A DNA stretch of 64,000 nucleotides from MED-G17 sp963991985 (GCA_963991985.1 CAXDRX010000005.1:1-64000); one strand, 5' to 3'. Positions 26,365-35,748 are shown, counted from the stretch's first letter. The notes: a model not told the origin generated them from the sequence alone. Translations and numbers: made by a program.

Positions 26365-27224
26365 TTTTAATTTCAGGTGGAACTGGATATCTAGGAAATG
26401 CTCTAATTCAGCACTTTAATAAAGAAAATATTGCTTACAAAATTTTAACTAGAAAACCCACCAACAAAAATAAAAAATGGTTTCATGGCAATTATTTAGA
26501 CAATAGTTTTGACCCCGCAGCTTTGGAGGATGTTCAATGTGTCATCAACTTGAATGGAGCCAATGTTGGTGAAAAATGGTGGACTCCCTCTAGAAAAAAA
26601 CTTTTAAGAGATAGCAGAATTGCCCATACCAAATTTCTCGTTGAAAAAATGAAGACTTTTAATCCGAGTATAAGAAAATTTATTTCTTGCTCTGCCATTG
26701 GCTATTATGGCGACAATAAAAATGAAATCTTAACGGAAAACAGCAAATGTGGTGACGACTTTATGGCCAAGCTTTGTAGGGACTGGGAAAATGCTGCAAT
26801 GGCATTTGGTAAGGAAAAATGCACCATTCTTCGGATCGGATTGGTGTTGGGAAAAAACAATTCCTTTGAGAAAAAATTAAAACCTCTTTTTACCTTTCGG
26901 ATTATTCCTTTGTTTGGTGGCGGAGAGCAATATTTAAGTTGGATTCATCTGGATGATGTTGTTCGCTTATTTGATCAAGCGACACAAAATTTGCCTCATG
27001 GGGTATACAATGCCGTTTCAGAAAATCCTATTACCATGAAAAATTATTTTGATCAAAAAATGCCTTCACCAAAATTAAAAGTTCACGTTCCCTCTTGGTT
27101 CGTCAAAGGATTGTTGGGTGAAAAAGCACAGATCGTTTTAAATAGTTACCGGGTGCTTCCTTCGAAAAAGATATCCAGCCTTCTTTACAATCGAGATATA
27201 GATTTCTTCAAAAAGGGAAATTAG
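26358..27224 (+). CDS. TIGR01777 family SDR epimerase (YfcH-like)
   Basis: About 288 aa extended short-chain dehydrogenase. It has the nucleotide-binding GGTGYLG at the N-terminus, the family hallmark KWWTPSRKKLLRDSRI, SCSAIGYYG, and WIHLDDVV. Starting at GTG 26358 gives MTILISGGTG, the normal family opening; TTG at 26352 is a possible alternative. The biochemical role of TIGR01777 proteins is not settled. Divergence from a B12-type MerR regulator, often linked to light and carotenoid functions, suggests a light- or oxidative-stress-related role, which is inference. It ends 1 bp from the convergent ppx gene. Confidence 0.88.
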   Translation: MTILISGGTGYLGNALIQHFNKENIAYKILTRKPTNKNKKWFHGNYLDNSFDPAALEDVQCVINLNGANVGEKWWTPSRKKLLRDSRIAHTKFLVEKMKTFNPSIRKFISCSAIGYYGDNKNEILTENSKCGDDFMAKLCRDWENAAMAFGKEKCTILRIGLVLGKNNSFEKKLKPLFTFRIIPLFGGGEQYLSWIHLDDVVRLFDQATQNLPHGVYNAVSENPITMKNYFDQKMPSPKLKVHVPSWFVKGLLGEKAQIVLNSYRVLPSKKISSLLYNRDIDFFKKGN

Positions 27225-27225
27225 C

Positions 27226-28131
27226 TTAAGTCAGGACTTGGATTTTTTTGTGGTCATAATAAAGTTTTCTTACGATGCCATCACTTAAACCCGACTTTGG
27301 GACATAAATAATCTCTGTTTTTGTGTTGCTCAGCACAAATTGAAAGATTTGACTAGCGGGCAAAATTACATCTGCTCGATCTGGATTTAAATTGAGTTTG
27401 ATCATTCTTTCTTCTATGCTCATAGATTCAAGCTTTTCTATAAAACTAGGAATTTCTGCAGAAGAAAAGAATCGATCACTATTTTTTCTACGATGGATTT
27501 TGTAGATTTTATTGATATTTCCACCAGAACCAACCATTTTAATTTTAGAGTCCAAAAGTCGATTCATTTTTAACCACCTTTCAATTTCTAGCCACTGCTT
27601 GCCCACTGATTTTTTGTACAACATCCTTAAAGTTCCAATTGGGAATGATCGATTGGAAATAAAATTTTTGTTGTGATAGGTCAATTCTGTACTCCCTCCC
27701 CCAACATCCATATACAACAATTTTTCTTCATCAATAAGCTCACGAGGAACATTCATTGAGGAAATGATTTTGGCTTCTTCCGTCCCTGAAATCAACTCTA
27801 TTTCTAAGCCTGTTTCTGCTTTAATTATAGAGATTATTTCTTGGTTGTTTGAACAGTTGCGCAAAGCACTTGTCGCAAAGGCCTTGAAAGCAACTACTTT
27901 GTTGACCTCAATCAAATATTTAAAGGCCAATAAACATTTGCTCAACTGCATTATTTTCTGTGCCTCTAAATAACCTTGGTTAAAAGCGCTTTCTCCCAAT
28001 CGAAGCGGAACTCTTATCAGGGACGACTTTTTGAATTGCACTTCTTCGTTGTCCAATTCTATCGCTGTGCAAAAAAGTAATCTTAATGCATTGGAGCCGA
28101 TATCGATTGATGCGAACTTATAGCTTTTCAA
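27226..28131 (-). CDS. Ppx/GppA family exopolyphosphatase
   Basis: 301 aa with the ASKHA phosphatase signatures IDIGSNALRLLF near the N-terminus and YMDVGGGSTELTYH in the middle. It has the short form, lacking the C-terminal HD-like domain of E. coli Ppx. It would cleave terminal phosphate from polyphosphate or pppGpp. The start codon overlaps the ppk1 stop by 4 bp (ATGA), so synthesis and breakdown of polyphosphate are translationally coupled. Which of the two substrates is preferred cannot be told from sequence. Confidence 0.9.
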   Translation of the reverse strand: MKSYKFASIDIGSNALRLLFCTAIELDNEEVQFKKSSLIRVPLRLGESAFNQGYLEAQKIMQLSKCLLAFKYLIEVNKVVAFKAFATSALRNCSNNQEIISIIKAETGLEIELISGTEEAKIISSMNVPRELIDEEKLLYMDVGGGSTELTYHNKNFISNRSFPIGTLRMLYKKSVGKQWLEIERWLKMNRLLDSKIKMVGSGGNINKIYKIHRRKNSDRFFSSAEIPSFIEKLESMSIEERMIKLNLNPDRADVILPASQIFQFVLSNTKTEIIYVPKSGLSDGIVRKLYYDHKKIQVLT

Positions 28132-30179
28132 GAGTGAACGTTTTTATTTTTTAAATAATTGAAAAAGGCAACTTGTGCGCGTTGTTCTTTTTCTTCATTT
28201 TTTACATATTCAATTGAATTTGTTTGAAAAATCCGTCTAGCTTTTTGATTGTCTGCTAGTTGGATTTCTAAAAAATCTATGATTTCTTGCTTAAGTTTTC
28301 TTTGACCGATGGGCACAGCTACTTCTACCCTTTTGTCTAAGTTTCTTGTCATCATATCCCCAGATGTAATATAGATTTTATCCTTGCCGCCATGATAGAA
28401 GTGCATGATTCTGGCATGTTCAAGATATTTGTCAACAATACTAATTCCGAAAATTCCATTGCTCAATTCTGGAATCCCAGGGATAAGGGAACAAATCCCA
28501 CGGATAATTAATTTCACTTCTACCCCTATTTGGGAAGCCATGCACAAAAGCTCAATGACGTGGGTGTCAACAAGATTATTCATTTTAAACACAATTTTTG
28601 CCTTTTTTCCCTGTCTTGCCTCCTGAATTTCAAAATTTATAAGTGATTCTATTTGGGACCGCATATTGATCGGTGCCACCAAAAGATTTTGAAAAGGATA
28701 CGATCTATAAGGCTTCTCGATGAAGTCAAAAACGGATTTCACCTCATTCATGATGTCTTTTTGTGTAGTCAAATAAACAATGTCTGAATAGATCTTGGCA
28801 GTACCCTCATGAAAGTTTCCCGTACCTATAACGCCATAATACTTTTTGTTTGATCCGTGTTTTCGACCGATTAAGATAAGTTTTGAATGAACCTTCAAGC
28901 CTTTGATGCCGAAACTTACTTTAATTCCTTCTTCTTCAAGAATTTTAGACCATTTCAGGTTTGCTTTTTCATCAAACCGTGCTCTTAATTCCATAACTAC
29001 AAGGACTTCTTTTCCATTTCTAGCTGCATTGATCAAGGCGTTCACGATTTGGGAATCAGAAGCCAAGCGATAAATTGTAATTTTAATTTCCTGAACCTCT
29101 TCATCCAGTGAGGCCTCTTTGATCAAGGATACGATTGTCCTGAAGGAGTGATAGGGAAAATGCAGAAGCAGGTCGCCATCGTTTAACAATGATTGGTAAA
29201 TGGATTTTTTGTTCTCTAAAAAGTTTGTTTTGATGTATTCCTTATTTGCATAAACAAGCTCCTTTTTGCCAAGGGATGGAAATTTCATCAAATCTCGAAA
29301 GTTGTGATAGCGCCCCCCTGGGATTATGTTGTCATGATCGGTTAGTTTAATTTTTTTTAGCAAATACTTAAGATACCTTTCAGGCATTTCTTTATCATAA
29401 ACCAACCTTACAGGCGTTCCTTTTTTTCGCTTCTCTAAACTTTTTGAAATTTTTTCATAAAAACTTTCCGCAATATCTTCATCAAAATCCAACTCAGCAT
29501 CTCGCGTTAGTTTGATGATGTAGGACTCAATTGAGTTGAATTCAAAACCAGAAAATATATCATTTAAATGCAATCGGATGATGTCGTCCAAAAACAAAAT
29601 TTGCTCTTCTTCACCTTTACGAGGCAAAACAACAAACCTAGAAACCCTATCGGTGGGAATTTCAATCAATGCATATAAAGGCTTTTCTCCCTCTTTTTCT
29701 AAAATCACAAACAGATAAACCGATTTGTCTTTCAAATAGGGGAATTTGGGCAAGGAGCGCAGCATTATTGGTGAAATGAAGGGCTCTACTTTGTTGGTGA
29801 AATAATTGTTGACATAGCTTTTTTGATTCTCTTCAAGATTTATTTCATTCTTGATATGAATATTGCTCTTCTTTAATTCTTTCAACAAAATTTCATACGT
29901 TTTCTCGAATTCTTTTTGTAGTGTTAGAACTTCTTCTTGGATTTGGTTTAATATTTTTTGTGGCGGAAATATATTATTGGCTAGCTTTTTGTCATTCAAA
30001 TTGAGCAGTCTTTTAACCGTTGCTACCCGGACTCGAAAAAATTCGTCCAAATTGTTGGAAAAAATACCTAAGAAACGGATTCGTTCAATCAATGGTACAG
30101 ATGCATCTTGAGCCTCTTGAAGAACTCTGTGGTTAAACGCCAACCAGCTTATTTCTCTATTTAAAAAAATGTGTTCCAA
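28128..30179 (-). CDS. ppk1: Polyphosphate kinase 1
   Basis: 683 aa, standard PPK1 length. The N-terminal domain opens with FLNREISWLAFNHRVLQEA. The catalytic core has TIYRLASDSQIV, H431 in LKVHSKLILIG (the phosphorylated histidine) and H588 in LEHARIMHF, the second conserved histidine. It polymerises phosphate from ATP. There is no ATG near the start; TTG at 30179 places the protein exactly at the family N-terminus. A perfect TAnnTTTG box lies 8 bp upstream, so ppk1-ppx may have its own promoter besides readthrough from the O-antigen ligase gene 30 bp upstream. Confidence 0.96.
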   Translation of the reverse strand: MEHIFLNREISWLAFNHRVLQEAQDASVPLIERIRFLGIFSNNLDEFFRVRVATVKRLLNLNDKKLANNIFPPQKILNQIQEEVLTLQKEFEKTYEILLKELKKSNIHIKNEINLEENQKSYVNNYFTNKVEPFISPIMLRSLPKFPYLKDKSVYLFVILEKEGEKPLYALIEIPTDRVSRFVVLPRKGEEEQILFLDDIIRLHLNDIFSGFEFNSIESYIIKLTRDAELDFDEDIAESFYEKISKSLEKRKKGTPVRLVYDKEMPERYLKYLLKKIKLTDHDNIIPGGRYHNFRDLMKFPSLGKKELVYANKEYIKTNFLENKKSIYQSLLNDGDLLLHFPYHSFRTIVSLIKEASLDEEVQEIKITIYRLASDSQIVNALINAARNGKEVLVVMELRARFDEKANLKWSKILEEEGIKVSFGIKGLKVHSKLILIGRKHGSNKKYYGVIGTGNFHEGTAKIYSDIVYLTTQKDIMNEVKSVFDFIEKPYRSYPFQNLLVAPINMRSQIESLINFEIQEARQGKKAKIVFKMNNLVDTHVIELLCMASQIGVEVKLIIRGICSLIPGIPELSNGIFGISIVDKYLEHARIMHFYHGGKDKIYITSGDMMTRNLDKRVEVAVPIGQRKLKQEIIDFLEIQLADNQKARRIFQTNSIEYVKNEEKEQRAQVAFFNYLKNKNVHS

Positions 30180-30187
30180 ATGGAATT

Positions 30188-30195
30188 CAAAAATA
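30188..30195 (-). promoter_or_regulatory. Promoter -7 element upstream of ppk1
   Basis: On the minus strand this reads TATTTTTG, an exact match to the Bacteroidota -7 consensus, ending 8 bp before the TTG start at 30179. It sits in the 30-bp gap after the upstream gene. No clear TTG -33 element was found at the usual spacing. Confidence 0.45.
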
Positions 30196-30209
30196 ACAAC
30201 TTATCAGCT

Positions 30210-31436
30210 TTACCTTTGAGACAAATCAATATTACGATTCTTTTTTTGCTCAAGCTTTAAGGCCAGGATTGGTAGGAAAAAAAATACAACAAAACCCAAT
30301 TGACGTTCCAACAGGGGTTCTAAAACCATGGCAAGCAAAAGGCCAATGGTGTAGGAAACACTCAATGGACTGTTTTTTAAATAATGGAGCCAATACCCTA
30401 TAAAGAACAAAAACAGAATCAAGCCAAATATTCCTCTAAAAAAAGCTTCAGCCAAAAATTGATTGTGAACATCAAGTCGATTGCTATTGATTAGTTGCGA
30501 ATTGGTCGCTTGGTAGCCAAAGGCCAAAGTTTTGCCTTCTTCTTTTTTTGACCAACCCACCCACGGTTTTTCTAAAATGCACCAATAAGTAGCGCGCCAA
30601 GATTCTACCCGTTGTGCCATAGATTTGTGATTTACGTTTTCTCTTTTGATCAAAGCATGGTAGTCTTCCATAGAGTTGTACACTTTATTTTTAAAAGAAG
30701 GAAATATGAAAAATGAAAGAACAGGGAGAACAATTATACCTGCCATAGATATAACAAAAAATTTCTTAGATGAGTTCTTAATGGATTGAATGATGAACAG
30801 TGAGGCAAGGCCGGTGTATAGGACCAACAAGCCTGTTCTTGAACTTAATATATGAATGCAAAAAAAGTTAAGTCCAAACAAAACAATCAACCATTGCCTG
30901 GACAAAATATTTGAACTTTTGCCCTTGAAAAATAGAAAATATAAGAGGCTTAAAGAACAAAAACAAGACAACAAACCAAAATATATATGCTCCACATCGG
31001 CCAAAATTGGAATGCTTTTGGATTTTAGCAAACTTTCATTTATGCTTTGAAAATTCAAAATATAGTTTGCAACGCTCAGTAAATTAATAACGCTGATCAA
31101 AAAGATAAAAACCAAGAAAATAAATCTTACAATGCTGGGTTGAAAAGTGCTTGAACGATAAGCAATTATACCAAAGAGAACATAGGAAAATTTGAGCATT
31201 GTATAATCAACCAACCATTGGTTTTGAAGAACACTAAAAATCAACGAAATGAAAAATAGCAATAAAAAAAACAATAAAATGGGTCGATTTCCACTGTTCT
31301 TTTGGAACGCTAGGCTGAGTGTCAAAAGAATTGTCCCAAGAGAAATTAAGAAGTGTGAAAATAAAATACCAACGATTGTGAACAAACCACCAAGAAAAGA
31401 AAGCCCAGTGGAAAAATAGGCAAACTTATTTTGCAT
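30210..31436 (-). CDS. O-antigen ligase/polymerase-like membrane protein
   Basis: 408 aa with about ten membrane segments and one large periplasmic loop (about residues 255-330). The loop contains MAQRVESWRATYWCILEKPWVGWS and then LDVHNQFLAEAFFRG, the conserved arrangement of the Wzy_C/O-antigen ligase family, including the key histidine. Such proteins join O-antigen or other undecaprenyl-linked glycan to lipid A-core or polymerise it at the periplasmic face. The start overlaps the LysM gene by 11 bp, indicating an operon. Ligase versus polymerase cannot be separated from sequence. Confidence 0.8.
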   Translation of the reverse strand: MQNKFAYFSTGLSFLGGLFTIVGILFSHFLISLGTILLTLSLAFQKNSGNRPILLFFLLLFFISLIFSVLQNQWLVDYTMLKFSYVLFGIIAYRSSTFQPSIVRFIFLVFIFLISVINLLSVANYILNFQSINESLLKSKSIPILADVEHIYFGLLSCFCSLSLLYFLFFKGKSSNILSRQWLIVLFGLNFFCIHILSSRTGLLVLYTGLASLFIIQSIKNSSKKFFVISMAGIIVLPVLSFFIFPSFKNKVYNSMEDYHALIKRENVNHKSMAQRVESWRATYWCILEKPWVGWSKKEEGKTLAFGYQATNSQLINSNRLDVHNQFLAEAFFRGIFGLILFLFFIGYWLHYLKNSPLSVSYTIGLLLAMVLEPLLERQLGFVVFFFLPILALKLEQKKNRNIDLSQR

Positions 31437-32244
31437 AACTGATCTTCACTTTTGTTTTGGACTGAATACCCAAAATTGAAGTGGCCTTTTCCGAAATAAA
31501 CAAAATTGAATTTTGATTCCCGTCAAAAGGGCTGTTGCCAACGACTTTTACAAAAACTGATCGATTGTTTGAAATGTTTTTTACCAATAGAATAGTCCCA
31601 ATCGGAGCCTCATAATGAAAAGCTTCATTTCTCAATGGATTGATCTCCCCCAGTTTCGACGTTTCACCAAATCCTACTTCCTCAATTTTCATTATTCCAA
31701 ATTCTTTGATATGAAATGAATCCTTTCGATAATCATCCGCATGATGAATTACTGCTGGGGGTTTTTTCAATGTATCAAAAGTTTCCATTTTCTTAGGACC
31801 TTTATTGAGTTTTAGAACTTGTCCAATACTTATTTCAGTCGATTTTAGATGATTTATTTGAATCAAATCGTTAATGGACACTTTGGTTTTTTGGCCAATG
31901 GAAAAAAGAGTCTCTCCAGATTTAACGATGTAAGTGTTGCCTGGGATTTCATCCTTTACCTGGCTGTGCTCCTCGGTAATTTGATTTGTTTTAGTAGGAA
32001 CCATTAACAATTGGCCAATTTTTAAAAAATTCCCGATATGGGGGTTTGATTCTTTAAGTTTGGCCAATGGAATTCCATATTTTCTACTGACAGAAAAAAG
32101 TCCTTCACCTTGATTTACTTGATGGACGATATACCATTTTCCATCTACTTTTTTTTTGCCAATAGAATCTTGTCTTGCAGCGTTTAAAAAAACGAAAGGA
32201 AAATAGAGCAAAACAAGCAAAGTGAAAGCGCGAAACTTTAACAT
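31426..32244 (-). CDS. Secreted LysM protein with C-terminal RlpA-like domain
   Basis: 272 aa. A signal peptide is followed by two LysM modules (about residues 37-82, HQVNQGEGLFSVSRKYGIP, and 103-148, YIVKSGETLFSIGQ), which bind peptidoglycan. A C-terminal domain (about 205-272, with APIGTILLVKNISNNRSVFVKV) resembles the double-psi beta-barrel of RlpA-like proteins. It probably acts on or anchors to the cell wall in the periplasm. It heads the operon with the O-antigen ligase, ppk1 and ppx, and has a perfect -7 element 5 bp before its ATG. Confidence 0.87.
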   Translation of the reverse strand: MLKFRAFTLLVLLYFPFVFLNAARQDSIGKKKVDGKWYIVHQVNQGEGLFSVSRKYGIPLAKLKESNPHIGNFLKIGQLLMVPTKTNQITEEHSQVKDEIPGNTYIVKSGETLFSIGQKTKVSINDLIQINHLKSTEISIGQVLKLNKGPKKMETFDTLKKPPAVIHHADDYRKDSFHIKEFGIMKIEEVGFGETSKLGEINPLRNEAFHYEAPIGTILLVKNISNNRSVFVKVVGNSPFDGNQNSILFISEKATSILGIQSKTKVKISYAK

Positions 32245-32249
32245 ATGTT

Positions 32250-32257
32250 CAAATATA
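32250..32257 (-). promoter_or_regulatory. Promoter -7 element of the LysM operon
   Basis: On the minus strand TATATTTG matches TAnnTTTG exactly and ends 5 bp before the ATG at 32244, so the transcript would be leaderless or nearly so. No clear -33 TTG is seen. Confidence 0.55.
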
Positions 32258-32304
32258 TTAAGACGAGTTTCTTTTATTTGTTTAACTTATTAACCTTTTG
32301 ACAG

Positions 32305-33705
32305 ATGAATTCAAAAATTTTAGTCATTTGCCTTATTCTGCTCTTAGCAAAGAACATTGCGTCGGAAGAGCTTGGAAAAGATGATTCGACCATCAAAATT
32401 GTTCAATTTGATATTAAAGAACCTATTGCTCCGAGCGCCTCAAGAATCACGAAAAAAGCGATTCGCCAAGCTCAAAAAAGCAAGGCAAATTTGTTGCTCA
32501 TCCACATGAATACTTATGGCGGTTTGGTAACAGATGCGGACTCCATAAGATCCGCTATTTTGGATTGCAAGGTTCCAGTTTACGTTTTTATCGACAACAA
32601 CGCGGCTTCAGCGGGAGCACTTATTTCTATAGCCTGCGACAAAATTTTTATGACACCGGGCGCCAACATTGGGGCTGCAACCGTTGTGAACCAGAGTGGC
32701 CAAGCAGCTCCGGACAAATATCAAAGTTACATGCGTGGACAAATGAGAAGTACTGCTGAAGCACATGGCAAAGACACGACTGTTATGAAGGGAAAAACCA
32801 TTGTTCGATATAAGAGAGATCCTCAAATTGCACAGGCTATGGTCGATCAAAATATTGAAATCAAAGGAATCACCAAAAAGGGTGAAGTAATTACATTTAC
32901 TACCCAGGAAGCAATGAAGCATGGATTCTGTGAAGGTCAATTTCGGTCCATAGAAGACATGCTGAAGTCCGAAGGATATCGGGATTACACCATTGAAAAA
33001 ATTGAAAAAAGTTCTCTCGATAAATTGTTTGGTTTTTTGGCAAACCCCGCTTTTCGTTCCGTATTGATTTTGATCATATTGGGTGGGATTTACTTTGAAC
33101 TGCAATCTCCAGGAGTGGGTTTCCCTATATTGGCATCGGCTGTTGCGGCTGTTTTGTATTTTGCTCCCTTGTATCTTGATGGATTGGCTTCCAATTGGGA
33201 AATTGCTTTGTTCTTTTTGGGTTTGATTTTTGTGGCGCTAGAAGTTTTTGTAATTCCGGGTTTTGGATTGTCAGGGATATCCGGCATTGTATGCATTGTC
33301 TTGGGACTTAGCTTGGCGATGGTAAAAAACATCAATTTTGACTTTTCATTGGTGGGCTCAGAAAAACTATCGGGCTCTATTTTGCTTGTTTTTTCAAGCT
33401 TTCTTGCTTTTTTACTGTTGCTTTTTTTCTTTGGTTATAAATTCTTTCAGTCTAGAATGTTCCAGCGAATTGCCCTTTCTGATACTTTACAAGATGCCAG
33501 AGTTCCTGAAAATAAAGTGCCAAAAAAATCTATACTCAACCAAAACGCAGAAGCAATAAGTGATCTAAGACCGCAAGGGAAGGTTTTGCATCAAGGACAA
33601 ATTTATTTGGCCAAATCTGAGGTTAATTTTATTTCTGCACATACCCAAGTAAAAATCATAGGATTTGAAGGGCCTTATTTGGTGGTTAGCGAAAATTTGG
33701 AATGA
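32305..33705 (+). CDS. NfeD family membrane serine protease (long form)
   Basis: 466 aa. After a signal peptide, a ClpP-like protease domain (about residues 28-220) carries the catalytic Ser102 in NNAASAGALIS and a candidate catalytic Lys near 138, as in the Ser-Lys dyad of 1510-N/NfeD proteases. Four to five membrane helices (about residues 248-370) follow, then a C-terminal OB-fold NfeD domain (about 405-466). Long NfeD proteins usually act with stomatin/prohibitin partners in membrane quality control, but no such gene adjoins it. It leads the plus-strand operon to the GH3 gene; its stop overlaps the next start (ATGA). Confidence 0.92.
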   Translation: MNSKILVICLILLLAKNIASEELGKDDSTIKIVQFDIKEPIAPSASRITKKAIRQAQKSKANLLLIHMNTYGGLVTDADSIRSAILDCKVPVYVFIDNNAASAGALISIACDKIFMTPGANIGAATVVNQSGQAAPDKYQSYMRGQMRSTAEAHGKDTTVMKGKTIVRYKRDPQIAQAMVDQNIEIKGITKKGEVITFTTQEAMKHGFCEGQFRSIEDMLKSEGYRDYTIEKIEKSSLDKLFGFLANPAFRSVLILIILGGIYFELQSPGVGFPILASAVAAVLYFAPLYLDGLASNWEIALFFLGLIFVALEVFVIPGFGLSGISGIVCIVLGLSLAMVKNINFDFSLVGSEKLSGSILLVFSSFLAFLLLLFFFGYKFFQSRMFQRIALSDTLQDARVPENKVPKKSILNQNAEAISDLRPQGKVLHQGQIYLAKSEVNFISAHTQVKIIGFEGPYLVVSENLE

Positions 33706-34676
33706 AGAACATAAAAATTGCCATATTTCGATTCAGTTCAATTGGGGATATTTTACTTACAACACCTGTCGTTCGTTGTCTACATCTACAATTGAATGCT
33801 GAAATTCATTATTTCACAAAAGCTGCATTTGTTTCTTTATTGGATACCAATCCACACATCCACAAAATTCATATTTTCCATTCCATTAAAACAGCCAGAG
33901 AAACCTTCTTTGACAACTCTTTTGACATGGTCGTAGATCTTCACAAAAACCTAAGGAGCCGATTTGTTACGCTCGGGTTTTATAAAAAAATTATTTCCTA
34001 TCAAAAGAAAAATTTTGCCAAATGGTTGCTCGTCAATACAAAAATTGATCTCCTACCCAACATTGGATTGGTAGATAGGTATTTTAAGCAACTCGAAAAA
34101 ATTAACGTTCTTTATGACGGTAAAGGGCTCGATGTGTTTTTGACCGATAAAGCAATTACTGAAGAAACAAAAGATTATATTGCTTTGTCTTTGGGCGGAA
34201 CCTACTACACAAAAAAAATCCCAGCGGAAAAGTGGAAAATACTTATTGATCAAGTGAACAGGCCTATTGTACTTCTTGGGGGAAGCAACGAAATAAAATT
34301 GGCGGAAAACCTTTGTCAAATTTTTCCAAAAAAAGACCTCCGCAACATGGTTGGAAAAAGTAGCCTTGTGGAAAGTTGTATCTTGATAAAAAAAGCGCGT
34401 CTTTTGATTACTGGAGATACTGGCATGATGCATGTCGCTGCAGCCACCGAAACACCAATATTTTCAATTTGGGGAAGCACTGTGCCCAAATTTGGTTTTA
34501 GCCCATTTTTTAAGGATCAATCCAAAGCAAAGAAACAATCGATAATTTTTGAAACAAAAAGTTTGGGCTGCCGACCCTGCTCAAAACTTGGTCATTACAA
34601 ATGTCCAAAAGAACATTTTCATTGCATGAATCAAATCAATTATTCCAACATCGCTCAACAAGCCAATGCCATTTAA
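33702..34676 (+). CDS. Glycosyltransferase family 9 (heptosyltransferase-like)
   Basis: 324 aa. It has the GT9 opening IAIFRFSSIGDILLTTPVVRCL, and the C-terminal donor site with LLITGDTGMMHVAAATETP and IFSIWGSTVPKFGFSP. A Cys-rich tail (LGCRPCSKLGHYKCPKEHFHCM), seen in many Bacteroidota family 9 enzymes, could bind metal. It likely transfers heptose or a related sugar to LPS. It overlaps nfeD by 4 bp and the MORN gene by 11 bp if that gene starts at 34666. Confidence 0.9.
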   Translation: MKNIKIAIFRFSSIGDILLTTPVVRCLHLQLNAEIHYFTKAAFVSLLDTNPHIHKIHIFHSIKTARETFFDNSFDMVVDLHKNLRSRFVTLGFYKKIISYQKKNFAKWLLVNTKIDLLPNIGLVDRYFKQLEKINVLYDGKGLDVFLTDKAITEETKDYIALSLGGTYYTKKIPAEKWKILIDQVNRPIVLLGGSNEIKLAENLCQIFPKKDLRNMVGKSSLVESCILIKKARLLITGDTGMMHVAAATETPIFSIWGSTVPKFGFSPFFKDQSKAKKQSIIFETKSLGCRPCSKLGHYKCPKEHFHCMNQINYSNIAQQANAI

Positions 34677-35748
34677 TTTGATACCTAAGACATCTACAAT
34701 GATTTTTTTAAGCATTTTTGGCTTGTCCTCTTATGCGCAAAAACCGGTGAATTTTTCAGAATTAATAGAGAAAGAAGGTTTGTACATACGAGACAACAAA
34801 CCCTTTTCTGGGAAATCGATCCTTCGAGGAGCACAAAAAAACATACTTCAAAAAATTGATTGGAAAGAAGGGAAAATAAATGGTTTTTTTGTCACTTATT
34901 ATGACGATGGCAAAATAGATTTACAGATAGAATATGAAATGGGAAAGCGCAACGGTCAGTACAAAAGTTATTTTCCCAACGGCGCTAGAGAGGAAATTCG
35001 GCATTATAAGGATGGAATTCTCCATGGAAGTTTTATTTCATTTTATAAAAATGGCCAAACCAAAGAGGATGCCCATTATTTCGAGGGCAAACAAACTGGG
35101 AAATTGGTTGTCTATTTTTCCAATGGAAAAAAACAACAAGAAGGTCAATTTTTCAATGGCCTTCCTCATGGTGAAGTGATTTCGTACAATTCCTTGGGTG
35201 AAATAAGAAAAATAACCCATTACAAAGATGGCTTGCGACATGGTATTTTTAAACTATACCACAGAAACGGAAGACTCTTCGAAGAAAGCAACTTTTATAA
35301 TGGTTTACAAGAAGGAAATTACAAAGAATATGATCCTTTTGGCCAACTGATTACCATAGGTAATTACAAGAATGGAAAAAAACATGGGGTTTTTGAAAAA
35401 TACGGCAAGAATAAAACGCTCGCAGAAAAGATCACCTTTGAAAAAGGCAAAAAGCACGGTGAATATTTAAAACTAATTGAAGGACGTCTAGATTTTAAGG
35501 GTAGCTATAAAGACAACAAAAAAGAAGGTCTATGGATAGAAAACGCCTTTGATGAGAAAACTAAGAATAAAGGACCTTACAAAAACAACCTTAGACACGG
35601 TTATTGGGAATTGGGTCAAACTGCTGCTTTTGGGAGCTCAAAAGGCAAGTATCTTGAGGGGCAATTTGATGGAGAATGGGTTTATTATAATTTTAAAGGA
35701 AAAAAAGTAGGTACAGTTCTTTGGAACAAGGGCAAAAAAGTGAAATGA
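34666..35748 (+). CDS. Exported MORN-repeat protein
   Basis: 360 aa (349 if started at ATG 34699, which gives a cleaner signal peptide, MIFLSIFGLSSYAQ). The rest is an array of about ten to twelve MORN-type repeats of roughly 23 residues with the pattern Y-x-x-G-x-x-H-G-x-(F/Y)-x-x-Y-x-x-x-G, for example HYKDGLRHGIFKLYHRNG and NYKNGKKHGVFEKYGKNK. Bacterial MORN arrays are often annotated as YwqK-type antitoxins, but there is no toxin gene nearby and this one is exported. A structural role at the envelope is plausible; function is unknown. Confidence 0.83.
   Translation: MPFNLIPKTSTMIFLSIFGLSSYAQKPVNFSELIEKEGLYIRDNKPFSGKSILRGAQKNILQKIDWKEGKINGFFVTYYDDGKIDLQIEYEMGKRNGQYKSYFPNGAREEIRHYKDGILHGSFISFYKNGQTKEDAHYFEGKQTGKLVVYFSNGKKQQEGQFFNGLPHGEVISYNSLGEIRKITHYKDGLRHGIFKLYHRNGRLFEESNFYNGLQEGNYKEYDPFGQLITIGNYKNGKKHGVFEKYGKNKTLAEKITFEKGKKHGEYLKLIEGRLDFKGSYKDNKKEGLWIENAFDEKTKNKGPYKNNLRHGYWELGQTAAFGSSKGKYLEGQFDGEWVYYNFKGKKVGTVLWNKGKKVK

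Noticed and set aside
34666..35748. Toxin-antitoxin module (YwqK-type antitoxin)
   Set aside because: No toxin gene adjoins and the protein has a signal peptide, so the label from repeat similarity alone is not supported.
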